DNA of 64,000 nt from Pseudomonas frederiksbergensis (GTDB taxonomy: Bacteria > Pseudomonadota > Gammaproteobacteria > Pseudomonadales > Pseudomonadaceae). Position numbers and translations under genes: made by a program. Below, in pieces: positions 55,649-64,000 of this stretch; positions within the stretch are counted from its first letter, which is position 1, and each line of letters starts with the position of its first letter. Under the pieces are notes generated by a model, which had not been told where the DNA came from, did not search any database, and saw nothing but the letters and a program-made list of their open reading frames with translations. The stretch lies in assembly GCF_900105495.1 (NCBI RefSeq), contig NZ_FNTF01000002.1, positions 3,712,501 to 3,776,500 on the forward strand, in the 5' to 3' direction.

Positions 55649-56460
55649 GGGCCTTAAGTGATCGGCGGCCGGCGGCACTCGCCCAGGGAGGCGAACGGCC
55701 GAGTTGGTTCAACGTAACCGTTGAGGCGGTCGAGCAGCGGGATCTAACGGCCCATCGAATGGACTGGAGGAGGGCGATGAAGCAATCGTCGCCCGTCCCT
55801 TGTCGCACTGTGTGAATACGTAGTGGCCACGATACGGCGCTCCACATCTTGCGGCTTGCCGGCGCCTTTTTGCCTTTTTCTCCGTGGTTGACCCCTCCTT
55901 GTGATTACCAACCGTTCCTTAGGGGCTGCCGGGCAGCGGGTGAGTTTAAAGGAGCACGCGCGACGCTTCGCGCCAGTTGGCGCTCTTGATGGGTTGAAAT
56001 CCAGAATTGAGTCTGCCTAGGCAAGAAAGAACCCCTTGGAATTCAACGGGACGGACGCCAGTTGCGAGTCTCGTTTCCCGCTCCAGATTTCTTAAAGAAA
56101 AGCCACTTAATGAGTAGCGTTTTTTATACGTGACCTTTATGCCGCGTTGAAAAAGAGAAGCTTTGGTGTCCGAAAGTATGTAGTACAGAGTCGATATTAC
56201 GATGCTCTGTTATCGATTAACACTCTCGAAATAGAGCTCCCGATAACCCCGGACAAACACCGAAAGGCCTGTTAGCAGAAATGGTCCGGTTACTGCGCCA
56301 TGCCTCACATACCCCCTCAAAAAAAACTAGCTAACGAGCAACAGAATATAAAAATGAACTATACCCAATAGGGCAATCGCTTCTGACTCCGGGACCTGAT
56401 GCCATTTAAAGATGGTCGTCCCAGGAACTTCAACGTCAAACAGACCGAGAGATTCTGGTT
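55649..56460. other. About 800 bases without a recognised gene
   Basis: Only short unsupported ORFs occur. The last 300 bases are AT-richer than their surroundings and lie directly upstream of the decarboxylase operon, so they probably carry its regulated promoter. A GTTATCGATT sequence at 56209-56218 equals one arm of the palindrome at 48618 but has no partner arm. Confidence 0.55.
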
Positions 56461-58644
56461 ATGAACGCTTTGAAAATCGCTGCCAGCGATGCAGTTCGAA
56501 ATTGCTTTCGTACGACCCGTGAAATCGTCCCGTTCGACCAGACCGACCTTACCGATGTCGCGGTCGCCGTTCTTTCGGTAGATGATTTGGCAGCAGGGGC
56601 GCTGGACTCCATCAAGCGAACAGGCTTCGATATCCCTATCTTCCTCGTGGCATCCCAGGGACGCAGCAATCGCTCCCTGGAGGTCTATAAACAGCTGCAG
56701 GATGTCATTTTGCAGGTCAATGGCGTCTTCGATTCGTCCAGCAATAATGCCGAGTACTACGGCAATCAACTGGAGACCGCAGCCAAAGCCTACGAAGAAA
56801 CCCTGCTGCCACCGTTCTTCGACGCACTCAAGCACTACACCGAATCGGCCAACGCGACCTTTGCCTGCCCGGGCCACCAGGGCGGCCAGTTCTTTCGCAA
56901 ACACCCGGCGGGCCGGCAGTTCTTCGACTTCTTCGGCGAGACCCTGTTTCGCGCCGACATGTGCAACGCCGACGTCAAACTCGGTGATCTGCTGATCCAC
57001 GAAGGCCCGGCGCTGCTGGCGCAAAAACACGCCGCGAAAGTGTTCAACGCCGACAAGACGTACTTCGTGCTCAACGGCACCTCGGCGTCGAACAAGGTGG
57101 TGACCAACGCCCTGTTGACCCCGGGCGATCTGGTGCTGTTCGACCGCAACAATCACAAATCCAATCACCAGGGCGCGCTGCTGCAGGCCGGCGCCACACC
57201 GGTCTACCTGGAAACCGCGCGCAATCCCTACGGTTTTATCGGCGGCATTGACGCCCATTGTTTCGAAGAAGACTACCTGCGCCAATTGATTACCGAAGTC
57301 GCACCGGACAAAGCTCAACTTCCACGACCCTTTCGCCTGGCGATCATTCAACTGGGTACCTATGACGGTACGATCTACAACGCCCGGCAGGTGGTCGAGC
57401 GCATCGGCAAACTGTGCGACTACATCCTGTTCGATTCGGCGTGGGTCGGTTACGAACAGTTCATCCCGATGATGAAGGACTGCTCGCCCATGTTGCTCGA
57501 TCTGGACGAGAACGACCCCGGGATCTTCGTCACGCAATCGGTGCATAAACAGCAGGCCGGTTTTTCCCAGGCTTCGCAAATTCACAAGAAGGACCGACAC
57601 ATCAAGGGCCAGCCGCGTTATTGCAATCACGCACGGCTGAACAACGCTTTCATGGCCCAGGCATCCACCAGCCCGTTTTACCCCTTGTTCGCCTCGCTGG
57701 ATGTGAATGCGCGTATTCACGCAGGCCGTAGCGGCTTGCGCCTGTGGGACGACTGCGTGAAGTTCGGCATCAATGCCCGCAAGCTGATCCTGGAAGCCTG
57801 CACCCTGGTCCGCCCCTTCGTGCCGGATTCAATCGACGGGCGCCCCTGGCAGGACCATCCGACCGACGCCATCGCCAGCGACGTCCGTTTCTTTGAGTTC
57901 CATCCGAAGGATCGTTGGCATGCCTTCCCGGGCTATGCCGAGAAGCAGTACTTCATCGACCCGTGCAAGTTGCTGTTCACCACGCCGGGCATCGATCCAG
58001 TGGATGGCAGCTATACCGATTTCGGTATTCATGCCGGCATCCTGGCCAACTTCTTGCGCCAGAACGGCATCGTTCCGGAAAAGTGTGACCTCAACTCCAT
58101 CCTGTTCCTGCTCACGCCGGCCGAAGACTGGGCAAAGATGAGCCATCTGGCGGCACAGATCGCGCGTTTCGAACGCTTCGTACATGACGACGCGCCCATG
58201 AGCCAGGTGCTGCCAGCTATCTACAGCCAGCACGAGGAGCGTTATCGCAACTACACCATTCGCCAACTCTGCCAGGAAATGCACGACCTCTATCGCCACC
58301 ACAACGTGCAGCAGTTGCAGAAGGAAATGTTCCGCAAGGAACACTTCCCGAAAAAGGCCATGAATCCACAGCAGGCGCAAATCGAGTACATCCGCGGCAA
58401 TGTCGAGCTTGTGCCCCTGGCTGACGCCGATGGCCGCATTGCGGCCGAAGGTGCGCTTCCTTATCCACCCGGCGTGCTCTGCGTGGTGCCCGGGGAAATA
58501 TGGGGCGGCGCGGTGCTCAAGTACTTCCTGGCACTGGAGGAGGGCATTAACCGCTTGCCTGGCTTCACACCGGAGTTGCAGGGCGTGTACCTGAAACAGG
58601 ACGGCGGTCGTACCCGCGCCTATGGGTACGTGCTCAAGGTCTGA
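56461..58644 (+). CDS. Ornithine decarboxylase (SpeC/SpeF-type, fold III)
   Basis: 727 residues, close to E. coli SpeC/SpeF. The Orn/Lys/Arg decarboxylase N-terminal (response-regulator-like) domain is at 1 to about 110. The PLP domain has FACPGHQGGQFF, FVLNGTSASNK and the lysine in TQSVHKQQAGFSQASQIH; the C-terminal domain ends LPGFTPELQGVY. It makes putrescine and CO2 from ornithine, consuming a proton. It is first in an operon with a second decarboxylase and PotE. Confidence 0.9.
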   Translation: MNALKIAASDAVRNCFRTTREIVPFDQTDLTDVAVAVLSVDDLAAGALDSIKRTGFDIPIFLVASQGRSNRSLEVYKQLQDVILQVNGVFDSSSNNAEYYGNQLETAAKAYEETLLPPFFDALKHYTESANATFACPGHQGGQFFRKHPAGRQFFDFFGETLFRADMCNADVKLGDLLIHEGPALLAQKHAAKVFNADKTYFVLNGTSASNKVVTNALLTPGDLVLFDRNNHKSNHQGALLQAGATPVYLETARNPYGFIGGIDAHCFEEDYLRQLITEVAPDKAQLPRPFRLAIIQLGTYDGTIYNARQVVERIGKLCDYILFDSAWVGYEQFIPMMKDCSPMLLDLDENDPGIFVTQSVHKQQAGFSQASQIHKKDRHIKGQPRYCNHARLNNAFMAQASTSPFYPLFASLDVNARIHAGRSGLRLWDDCVKFGINARKLILEACTLVRPFVPDSIDGRPWQDHPTDAIASDVRFFEFHPKDRWHAFPGYAEKQYFIDPCKLLFTTPGIDPVDGSYTDFGIHAGILANFLRQNGIVPEKCDLNSILFLLTPAEDWAKMSHLAAQIARFERFVHDDAPMSQVLPAIYSQHEERYRNYTIRQLCQEMHDLYRHHNVQQLQKEMFRKEHFPKKAMNPQQAQIEYIRGNVELVPLADADGRIAAEGALPYPPGVLCVVPGEIWGGAVLKYFLALEEGINRLPGFTPELQGVYLKQDGGRTRAYGYVLKV

Positions 58645-58678
58645 TGTTGCATTTTCAACATTGCTCAAGGAGATACGC

Positions 58679-60979
58679 ATGAGTCACTCGCTTACCCGCT
58701 TGCCAGTCGATTTGGCACAGCGCTTCCCGGTGCTGATCGTGGCCAACATCCAGGAACATGACGACAGCATCATTCTGCGCAGTGCTCAGGCGATTGCTGC
58801 CGTCTTGCGTGAGCATGAGATGGAGGTGGAACTGGTCGGGTCGCTGGAGGAGGCAGACATCGCCGTCAGTGCCAACTCCGCCTACTGCTGCGCGATCATT
58901 GGCTGGGGCCTTTGCGAAAACAATCAGGACCAGGCGCTGAAGTTGATTCAGCTGATCCGTCGCCGCACGGCACAGTTGCCGATCATGCTCGGCATGAGCC
59001 AGGCACATCAGAGCCAGGTGCCGCTGGCTTTCGTGGAGAACATCGACGGCTTTATCTGGCTGCCCGAAGACAGTCCGGAGTTCATCGCTGGACGCGTCGA
59101 AGCCGCCGCCCGGCGTTACCTCGACAGTATTCTCCCGCCGTTTTTCGGCGCACTGGTGAACTTCGCCGGCACCCATGAATATTCCTGGCATACCCCGGGG
59201 CACACCGGTGGTACCGCCTTCATGAAAACTGCGGTGGGCCGTACTTTTCTCGACTTCTACGGTGAGCAGATGCTTCGCTCGGACCTGAGTGTTTCGGTCG
59301 GCGAACTGGGCTCGCTCAATGACCATTCCGGCCCGATTAATGAAGCGGAAAAATATGCGGCACGCGTGTTTGGCGCTGACTTCACCTTCTTTTCCGTGGG
59401 CGGCAGCTCCGCGAGCAACGAGATTGTCCTGCATTCGGCAGTGACCGATGGTGACCCTGTTCTGGTCGATCGCAACTGTCACAAGTCGTTGAACTATGCC
59501 TTGAACATGTCCGGCGCGGTGCCGCTGTACTTGCGGCCACGGCGCAATGCGCGTGGCTTGATCGGACCGGTGCCGCTTAGCGAGCTGACGCCTGCGGCCG
59601 TTGCACAGAAACTCGCTGACAGCCCACTGGCAACCGACAAGACTGCCAGGCCGGTGCTGGCGGTGCTGACCAACTCGACCTACGACGGTCTCTGCTACAA
59701 CGTGCAGACCACCACCCGCGAACTGAGCCAGAGCGTCGACCGCATTCACTATGACGAAGCGTGGTATGCCTATGCCCGTTTCAATCCGTTGTACGAGGGG
59801 CGCTATGGCATGCATCGCGGCGAACGGCATGCCGACGACGCCACGGTGACCGTCACCCACTCCACCCACAAGTTGTTGGCGGCGCTGTCCCAGGCCTCGA
59901 TGATCCATATCCGCTCGGGCAAGGTGCCGGTCAAGCCGGCGCTGTTCAACGAAGCCTTCATGATGCACACCTCGACATCACCGCAATACAGCATCATCGC
60001 GTCGACCGATGTCTCGGCGAAAATGATGAACGATGCCGGTGGTTACCTGACCGATGAATCCATTGACGAAGCCATTGCCTTTCGCCAAGCCATGGCGCGT
60101 CTGAACAACGAAATACAGCAACGCAACGCCAAGGACTGGTGGTTCGGCGTGTGGCAACCGGACCAGATCGACGGCGTGCCGTTTGCTGACGTCGACCCGC
60201 AGGTGTTGCACCACGGCGACGCCTGGGTGCTCAGGCCTACGGCAACCTGGCACGGTTTCGGCGACCTGGGCAGCGATTACTGCATGCTCGACCCGATCAA
60301 GGTCACCGTGCTCACGCCAGGGCAAACCCTTGAAGGGCAGATGGAGGACAGCGGCATCCCGGCTCCGCTGGTGTCGTCCTTCCTTTCCAGTCGCGGCATC
60401 GTGGTCGAGAAAACCGAACCCTACTCAATCCTGCTGCTGTTCAGCCTGGGGGTGACCAAGGGCAAATGGGGTTCGCTGGTGGCTGGGCTGATGGAGTTCA
60501 AGAAACACTACGATGGCAACTCGCCCCTCGAACAGGTGATGCCTGACCTGGTCGACAGCCATGGTGAGCGTTACAGCGGCCTGGGCCTCAAGGACCTGGC
60601 CGAAGAGATGCACCAGGACATGCTGGCCACGAAAATGCTGCACAACATGGATGCCGCCTACACCTTGCTGCCCGACCCGGTGTCCTCGCCAAGGGCGACT
60701 TTTGCCTGCCTGGTCAAAGGTGAAATCGAGCAGATTGCCGTACGCGATATGGTCGATCGCACCGTTGCCGTGCAGATCGTTCCTTATCCGCCAGGCATTC
60801 CGCTGATGATGCCTGGTGAAAAAGCAGGCAATGACAAAAAAGCGATCGTCGACTATTTGCTGGCGATGGAGACTTTCGACGGCCGGTTTCCCGGTTTTGA
60901 ACATGACAACCATGGCGTCGAGATCGAACGCGACAGCCAGGGGCGCCCGACCTACAAGGTTTACGTAGTCAAGCAGTAA
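58679..60979 (+). CDS. Second Orn/Lys/Arg decarboxylase (AdiA/LdcI-like)
   Basis: 766 residues of the same fold but a different branch. An N-terminal wing domain (about 1-140) is followed by the PLP domain with WHTPGHTGGTAFMKT, FSVGGSSASNEIVL and the lysine in THSTHKLLAALSQASMIH, as in biodegradative arginine (AdiA) and lysine (CadA/LdcI) decarboxylases. Further on, WHGFGDLGSDYCMLDPIKVT and GVTKGKWGSLV are closer to AdiA, but arginine versus lysine cannot be settled by eye. ATG after AAGGAG; 34 bases after the first decarboxylase. Confidence 0.87.
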   Translation: MSHSLTRLPVDLAQRFPVLIVANIQEHDDSIILRSAQAIAAVLREHEMEVELVGSLEEADIAVSANSAYCCAIIGWGLCENNQDQALKLIQLIRRRTAQLPIMLGMSQAHQSQVPLAFVENIDGFIWLPEDSPEFIAGRVEAAARRYLDSILPPFFGALVNFAGTHEYSWHTPGHTGGTAFMKTAVGRTFLDFYGEQMLRSDLSVSVGELGSLNDHSGPINEAEKYAARVFGADFTFFSVGGSSASNEIVLHSAVTDGDPVLVDRNCHKSLNYALNMSGAVPLYLRPRRNARGLIGPVPLSELTPAAVAQKLADSPLATDKTARPVLAVLTNSTYDGLCYNVQTTTRELSQSVDRIHYDEAWYAYARFNPLYEGRYGMHRGERHADDATVTVTHSTHKLLAALSQASMIHIRSGKVPVKPALFNEAFMMHTSTSPQYSIIASTDVSAKMMNDAGGYLTDESIDEAIAFRQAMARLNNEIQQRNAKDWWFGVWQPDQIDGVPFADVDPQVLHHGDAWVLRPTATWHGFGDLGSDYCMLDPIKVTVLTPGQTLEGQMEDSGIPAPLVSSFLSSRGIVVEKTEPYSILLLFSLGVTKGKWGSLVAGLMEFKKHYDGNSPLEQVMPDLVDSHGERYSGLGLKDLAEEMHQDMLATKMLHNMDAAYTLLPDPVSSPRATFACLVKGEIEQIAVRDMVDRTVAVQIVPYPPGIPLMMPGEKAGNDKKAIVDYLLAMETFDGRFPGFEHDNHGVEIERDSQGRPTYKVYVVKQ

Positions 60980-61057
60980 GCAGTAGCCCCTGTCCGGTCG
61001 CGTGCTGCACGTTGCCGAACCCAGGTTCAAAACTTCGCACAAGGCAAGGAGTTTGCG

Positions 61058-62398
61058 ATGGCTGATTCAAGCAAAAAAATGGGCCTGATGGGGCTCACGA
61101 CGCTGGTAACAGTCAACATGATGGGCTCGGGAATCATCATGTTGCCCACTAATATGGCTCAGTTGGGGGCCGTGTCGCTGCTGTCATGGATTTTCACCGC
61201 AATCGGTTCGATGGCCATCGCCTACTGTTTTTCCCAGTGCGGCGTCTTTTGTTCGCGTTCAGGCGGCTTGTCCGCCTACACCGAGGAAGCCCATTCAAAA
61301 TCCGGTTTTTTCCTCTGTTCGTACCTGTACTTCCTGTCCCTGGCCATCGCCAACGTGGCCGTGGCCATCTCGGCGGTGGGCTACATGACGGCCTTCGTGC
61401 CCTGGCTCGGCACGGGAGCCATTCCGTTATGCGTCGGCACGATCGGGCTGATCTGGCTGACTACCTTCGCCAACTTCGGTGGCCCTGGCATCACCGGCAA
61501 GATTGGCGCTTTCACGGTGTGGGGCGTGATCATTCCGGTAGCCGGCCTGAGCATCATCGGCTGGTTCTGGTTCAAGCCGGATGTGCTGGCCGCCGCCTGG
61601 AACCCCAACAACCTGGCGATTTCCGAAGCCGTCAGCAAAGCCATACCCCTGACCCTGTGGGCATTCCTGGGCATGGAATCCGCAGCCCAGGCCACCGATG
61701 CCGTGGAAGACCCCAAGCGCAACGTACCGCTGGCCTGTCTGTTCGGCACCCTCGGAGCCGCGGTGGTTTATGTGCTGTCGACCACCGTCATCCAGGGCAT
61801 CATTCCCAACGATGAACTGGCCAAGTCCTCGGCACCTTTCGCGCTGGTCTACGCCACGATGTTCAGCCCGATGGTGGGTAATATCGTCATGGCCCTGGCC
61901 GTCATGGCCTGTGTCGGCTCGCTGCTGGGCTGGCAATTTACCCTGGCGCAAACGGCCAAGATGACGGCTGACCAGAATCTGTTTCTCAAGCTGTTCAGCA
62001 AGGTCAATTCCATGAATGCGCCTGTCGTTGGCATGATCGTTTGCGGGGTGCTGCAGACCCTCATGGCCCTGTCGACCATCTCGCCCGATGCCGCCGCCCA
62101 GTTCAGCAAGCTGGTCAGCCTGGCAGCGGTCACCAACCTGATCCCCTATATCACCGCGCTGACGGGCCTGCTGGTGATCATGCACAAGGCAGGCGTCTCA
62201 TCAGCAGTTCACACGCGTAACGTGGTGGTTTTGTTGATTGCAGTCACGTACTGCTTGTACGCCCTGTATGCCTGCGGCAAGGACGCAGTCATGGGCGGCA
62301 CCCTGGTACTCGCGGTCGGCTACCTGCTTTATGGATTCCTCGCCAAGCGCTTCACCGAAGCGCCAGCCACCAACCAGGCCAGGGCCGTAAACCCTTAG
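61058..62398 (+). CDS. potE: PotE-type putrescine/ornithine antiporter
   Basis: 446 residues, APC-superfamily basic amino acid/polyamine antiporter with 12 segments. It is close to E. coli PotE: VNMMGSGIIMLPTNMAQLGA, IANVAVAISAVGYMT, TVWGVIIPVAGLSIIGWFWF, LTLWAFLGMESA and ACVGSLLGWQFTLAQ. It exchanges the decarboxylation product for fresh substrate, completing a proton-consuming cycle. AAGGAG lies before the ATG. Confidence 0.92.
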   Translation: MADSSKKMGLMGLTTLVTVNMMGSGIIMLPTNMAQLGAVSLLSWIFTAIGSMAIAYCFSQCGVFCSRSGGLSAYTEEAHSKSGFFLCSYLYFLSLAIANVAVAISAVGYMTAFVPWLGTGAIPLCVGTIGLIWLTTFANFGGPGITGKIGAFTVWGVIIPVAGLSIIGWFWFKPDVLAAAWNPNNLAISEAVSKAIPLTLWAFLGMESAAQATDAVEDPKRNVPLACLFGTLGAAVVYVLSTTVIQGIIPNDELAKSSAPFALVYATMFSPMVGNIVMALAVMACVGSLLGWQFTLAQTAKMTADQNLFLKLFSKVNSMNAPVVGMIVCGVLQTLMALSTISPDAAAQFSKLVSLAAVTNLIPYITALTGLLVIMHKAGVSSAVHTRNVVVLLIAVTYCLYALYACGKDAVMGGTLVLAVGYLLYGFLAKRFTEAPATNQARAVNP

Positions 62399-62446
62399 GC
62401 GCTGCCAACAGGACTGCACAGACATCTGCATACGGGGAAACCGGAC

Positions 62447-63355
62447 ATGAACGTACCATTTGCCACAACCACCAGGCTGCTGCTTGCCCTCGCTCTCTCG
62501 ACGCTGCCGCTGATGGCCGGCGCCGACACCCTTGAACGCGTGCGCAGCAGCCACACCTTTACGCTGGGTTACATGCCGGACCTGGCACCCTTCAGCAAGC
62601 AGGAAGGCGACAAGGCCAACGGTTATGCCATCGACCTGTGCCTGAAAATTGCCGACAAGCTCAAGAGCGAGTTGGGTCTGCCCGACCTCAAAGTGCGCTA
62701 CCAGCCGGTACAAGTTTCGGAACAGGTCAGTGCTGTGAGCCAGGGCAAGGTCGATATCCTCTGCACGCCGACTCCGCCAACCCTGGAGCGGCGCAAGATG
62801 ATCAGTTACTCCATACCGATCTATACCGCTGGCCTCTCAGTCGTGGTGCGCAAGGATGCTGCCGCGCCTTTGCTCAATGTGCTCAACGGCCAGGTCGCCT
62901 ACACCGGTCCGACCTGGCGTGCCAGCATCAACAATGGTCTGGCCAACCAAACCTACGCGACCCTTGAGGGAGGAGTGACCGAAGACTGGATTCGCGAACG
63001 GATGCGCCTGCTCAACGTGATCGCCTCGCTGGTGACCGTGGACAACACTGACCAGGGCATCAAACTGGTCGCCGAGGGCAAGGCCGATGCCTTTTTCTCA
63101 GAACGCATGCTGCTGCGAAACGAAATCACGAAGGAGGGCGCAGCCAGGAACCTGATGGTCCTGGACCGCATTTTCGAGTACTCGCCGGTGGCGATGATGG
63201 TGGATCGCAACGACGAAGACTTCCGCTTGCTGGTTGATACGGCCCTGAGCGAAGCCTATTCCTCCGGCGCCATAGAAAAGGGATACGACCAGTACCTGGG
63301 CGGTACCGACGATACGGTGAAAAAACTGTTCAGGGTTTATGCATTGCCCCGGTGA
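62447..63355 (+). CDS. Amino-acid ABC transporter substrate-binding protein
   Basis: 302 residues, solute-binding family 3 (GltI-like). A signal peptide (about 1-26, ending LMAGADT) is followed by FTLGYMPDLAPFSKQ, NGYAIDLCLKIADKLK, VDILCTPTPPTLERRKMISY and FFSERMLLRNE. No permease or ATPase genes accompany it, so it may serve a distant ABC transporter or act as a sensor for the decarboxylase substrate. 48 bases after potE. Confidence 0.87.
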   Translation: MNVPFATTTRLLLALALSTLPLMAGADTLERVRSSHTFTLGYMPDLAPFSKQEGDKANGYAIDLCLKIADKLKSELGLPDLKVRYQPVQVSEQVSAVSQGKVDILCTPTPPTLERRKMISYSIPIYTAGLSVVVRKDAAAPLLNVLNGQVAYTGPTWRASINNGLANQTYATLEGGVTEDWIRERMRLLNVIASLVTVDNTDQGIKLVAEGKADAFFSERMLLRNEITKEGAARNLMVLDRIFEYSPVAMMVDRNDEDFRLLVDTALSEAYSSGAIEKGYDQYLGGTDDTVKKLFRVYALPR

Positions 63356-63367
63356 CAATCGTCAGCG

Positions 63368-63405
63368 AAAGGCCGCCTGCATTACGCTTGCGGGCGGCCT
63401 TTTTA
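63368..63405 (+). terminator. Intrinsic terminator after the substrate-binding protein
   Basis: AAAGGCCGCCTGC and GCGGGCGGCCTTTT arms (one mismatch-sized loop shift) with a T run, 12 bases after the stop; ends the decarboxylase operon. Confidence 0.92.
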
Positions 63406-63498
63406 TACGGCGCTCATCGTTCAATGAGCCAGCCAACGAGTTTTTCTGCAATCGGACTCAACGCCGCCACTTGCAGATCATCCCCGGGCCGTTCACGT

Positions 63499-64000
63499 TC
63501 ATACCTGGTCCATAACCTCGGTCATCTCCCGGTCCTCACCCAGGAATCCGCCACTCTGATGGTGCCACAGCCGCGCGTAGATACCGTTCCTGGCAAGCAG
63601 TTCAGTGTGGGTGCCCTGTTCGACGATGCGTCCATCATCCATGACAATCAGTCGATCCATCGCCGCGATCGTGGACAGCCGATGGGCGATGGCGATGACG
63701 GTTTTGCCCTTCATCATTTCATCGAGGCTTTCCTGAATGGCCACTTCGACTTCCGAATCCAGCGCGCTGGTAGCCTCGTCAAGTAGCAGGATCGGAGCGT
63801 TCTTGAGCATCACCCGGGCAATGGCGATGCGCTGGCGCTGGCCGCCGGAAAGCTTGATGCCACGCTCGCCCACCAAGGTGTCGTAGCCGGTATGACCTTG
63901 GCGGTCACTCAGTTGGCTGATGAACTCATCGGCCTGGGCATTGATCGCGGCACTGCGGATCTGTGCGTCGCTGGCATCGGGTCGGCCGTAGGCGATGTTG
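63499..64000 (-). CDS. ABC exporter ATP-binding domain (N-terminus off window)
   Basis: The frame is open to the right edge and gives the C-terminal part of an ABC protein of the fused permease/ATPase (MsbA-like) type. The signature [16 protein letters not shown], Walker [13 protein letters not shown] and the H-loop [10 protein letters not shown] are present, and the C-terminus is [11 protein letters not shown]. Walker A lies outside. The substrate cannot be told from this part. It converges on the decarboxylase operon. Confidence 0.9.
   Translation of the reverse strand, partial: NIAYGRPDASDAQIRSAAINAQADEFISQLSDRQGHTGYDTLVGERGIKLSGGQRQRIAIARVMLKNAPILLLDEATSALDSEVEVAIQESLDEMMKGKTVIAIAHRLSTIAAMDRLIVMDDGRIVEQGTHTELLARNGIYARLWHHQSGGFLGEDREMTEVMDQV

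Noticed and set aside
54254..55678. 474-codon minus-strand ORF opposite the MFS gene
   Set aside because: His/Gln/Arg-rich translation typical of antisense GC-rich coding DNA.
56209..56218. Operator half-site identical to the arm at 48618
   Set aside because: Only one arm present; a 10-base match in an AT-rich region can be chance, so it is not listed as a site.
58655..59968. 437-codon minus-strand ORF opposite the second decarboxylase
   Set aside because: Shadow of a well-supported gene.

Overview
The window looks like a chromosomal segment of a denitrifying Pseudomonas of the fluorescens group. This is inferred from high-GC coding DNA, the nirSMCF / nirQ-norEF / norCBD / dnr layout typical of pseudomonads, the paired REP palindromes, and many genus-typical families (Dnr, NnrS, UbiUVT next to moaB-moeA, Mqo, small stress proteins). 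No rRNA, tRNA, CRISPR array, insertion sequence or prophage was recognised.

Layout. (1) 1-15.1 kb is a nitrite/nitric-oxide respiration and NO-response island: nirSMCF on the minus strand (nirF runs off the left edge), then nirQ-norE-norF and norC-norB-norD on the plus strand, dnrP and dnr on the minus strand, nnrS with a small membrane partner, the Fe-S repair protein YtfE/DnrN and the divergent NO sensor NorR. FNR/Dnr-type boxes lie before nirS/nirQ, norC and (weaker) nnrS. A sigma54 promoter and three GGT-N7-ACC NorR sites lie between ytfE and norR. (2) 15.1-20.3 kb carries pdxH, moaB-moeA (molybdenum cofactor) and ubiU-ubiV-ubiT (oxygen-independent ubiquinone synthesis, with its own FNR/Dnr-type box), which also fits anaerobic respiration. 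(3) 20.3-30 kb is mixed: a 560-residue IlvD, Mqo, a TetR/DJ-1 pair, a DapF-like protein lacking one catalytic cysteine, an AbrB-type membrane protein and several very small membrane or secreted proteins.

(4) 30.2-39.3 kb is a minus-strand exopolysaccharide operon wecB / bcsB-like / nfrB / nfrA / periplasmic protein. It resembles the c-di-GMP-controlled N4-receptor glycan pathway of E. coli with a cellulose-synthase-type BcsB subunit added; an AT-rich stretch with an orphan ORF lies upstream. (5) 39.9-45 kb holds general-stress genes: a three-gene membrane operon including a holin-X-like and a DUF3618 protein, a DUF6555 protein, a YbdK-type carboxylate-amine ligase, a stand-alone ClpP-like protease and a KGG-repeat protein. 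(6) 45.2-55.7 kb is a sugar-acid catabolic cluster: an enolase-superfamily L-fuconate dehydratase, two LysR regulators, a UxaA/GarD-family dehydratase, a ketoglutarate-semialdehyde-type aldehyde dehydrogenase, an Ldh-family oxidoreductase, a FAH-family protein and an MFS transporter. (7) 56.4-63.4 kb is an amino-acid decarboxylation module: two different Orn/Lys/Arg decarboxylases, a PotE-type antiporter and a solute-binding protein. The C-terminal part of an ABC exporter enters from the right edge.

Nearly all inverted REP pairs sit at operon boundaries. Function calls rest on reading protein motifs and gene order by eye; no database search was run.
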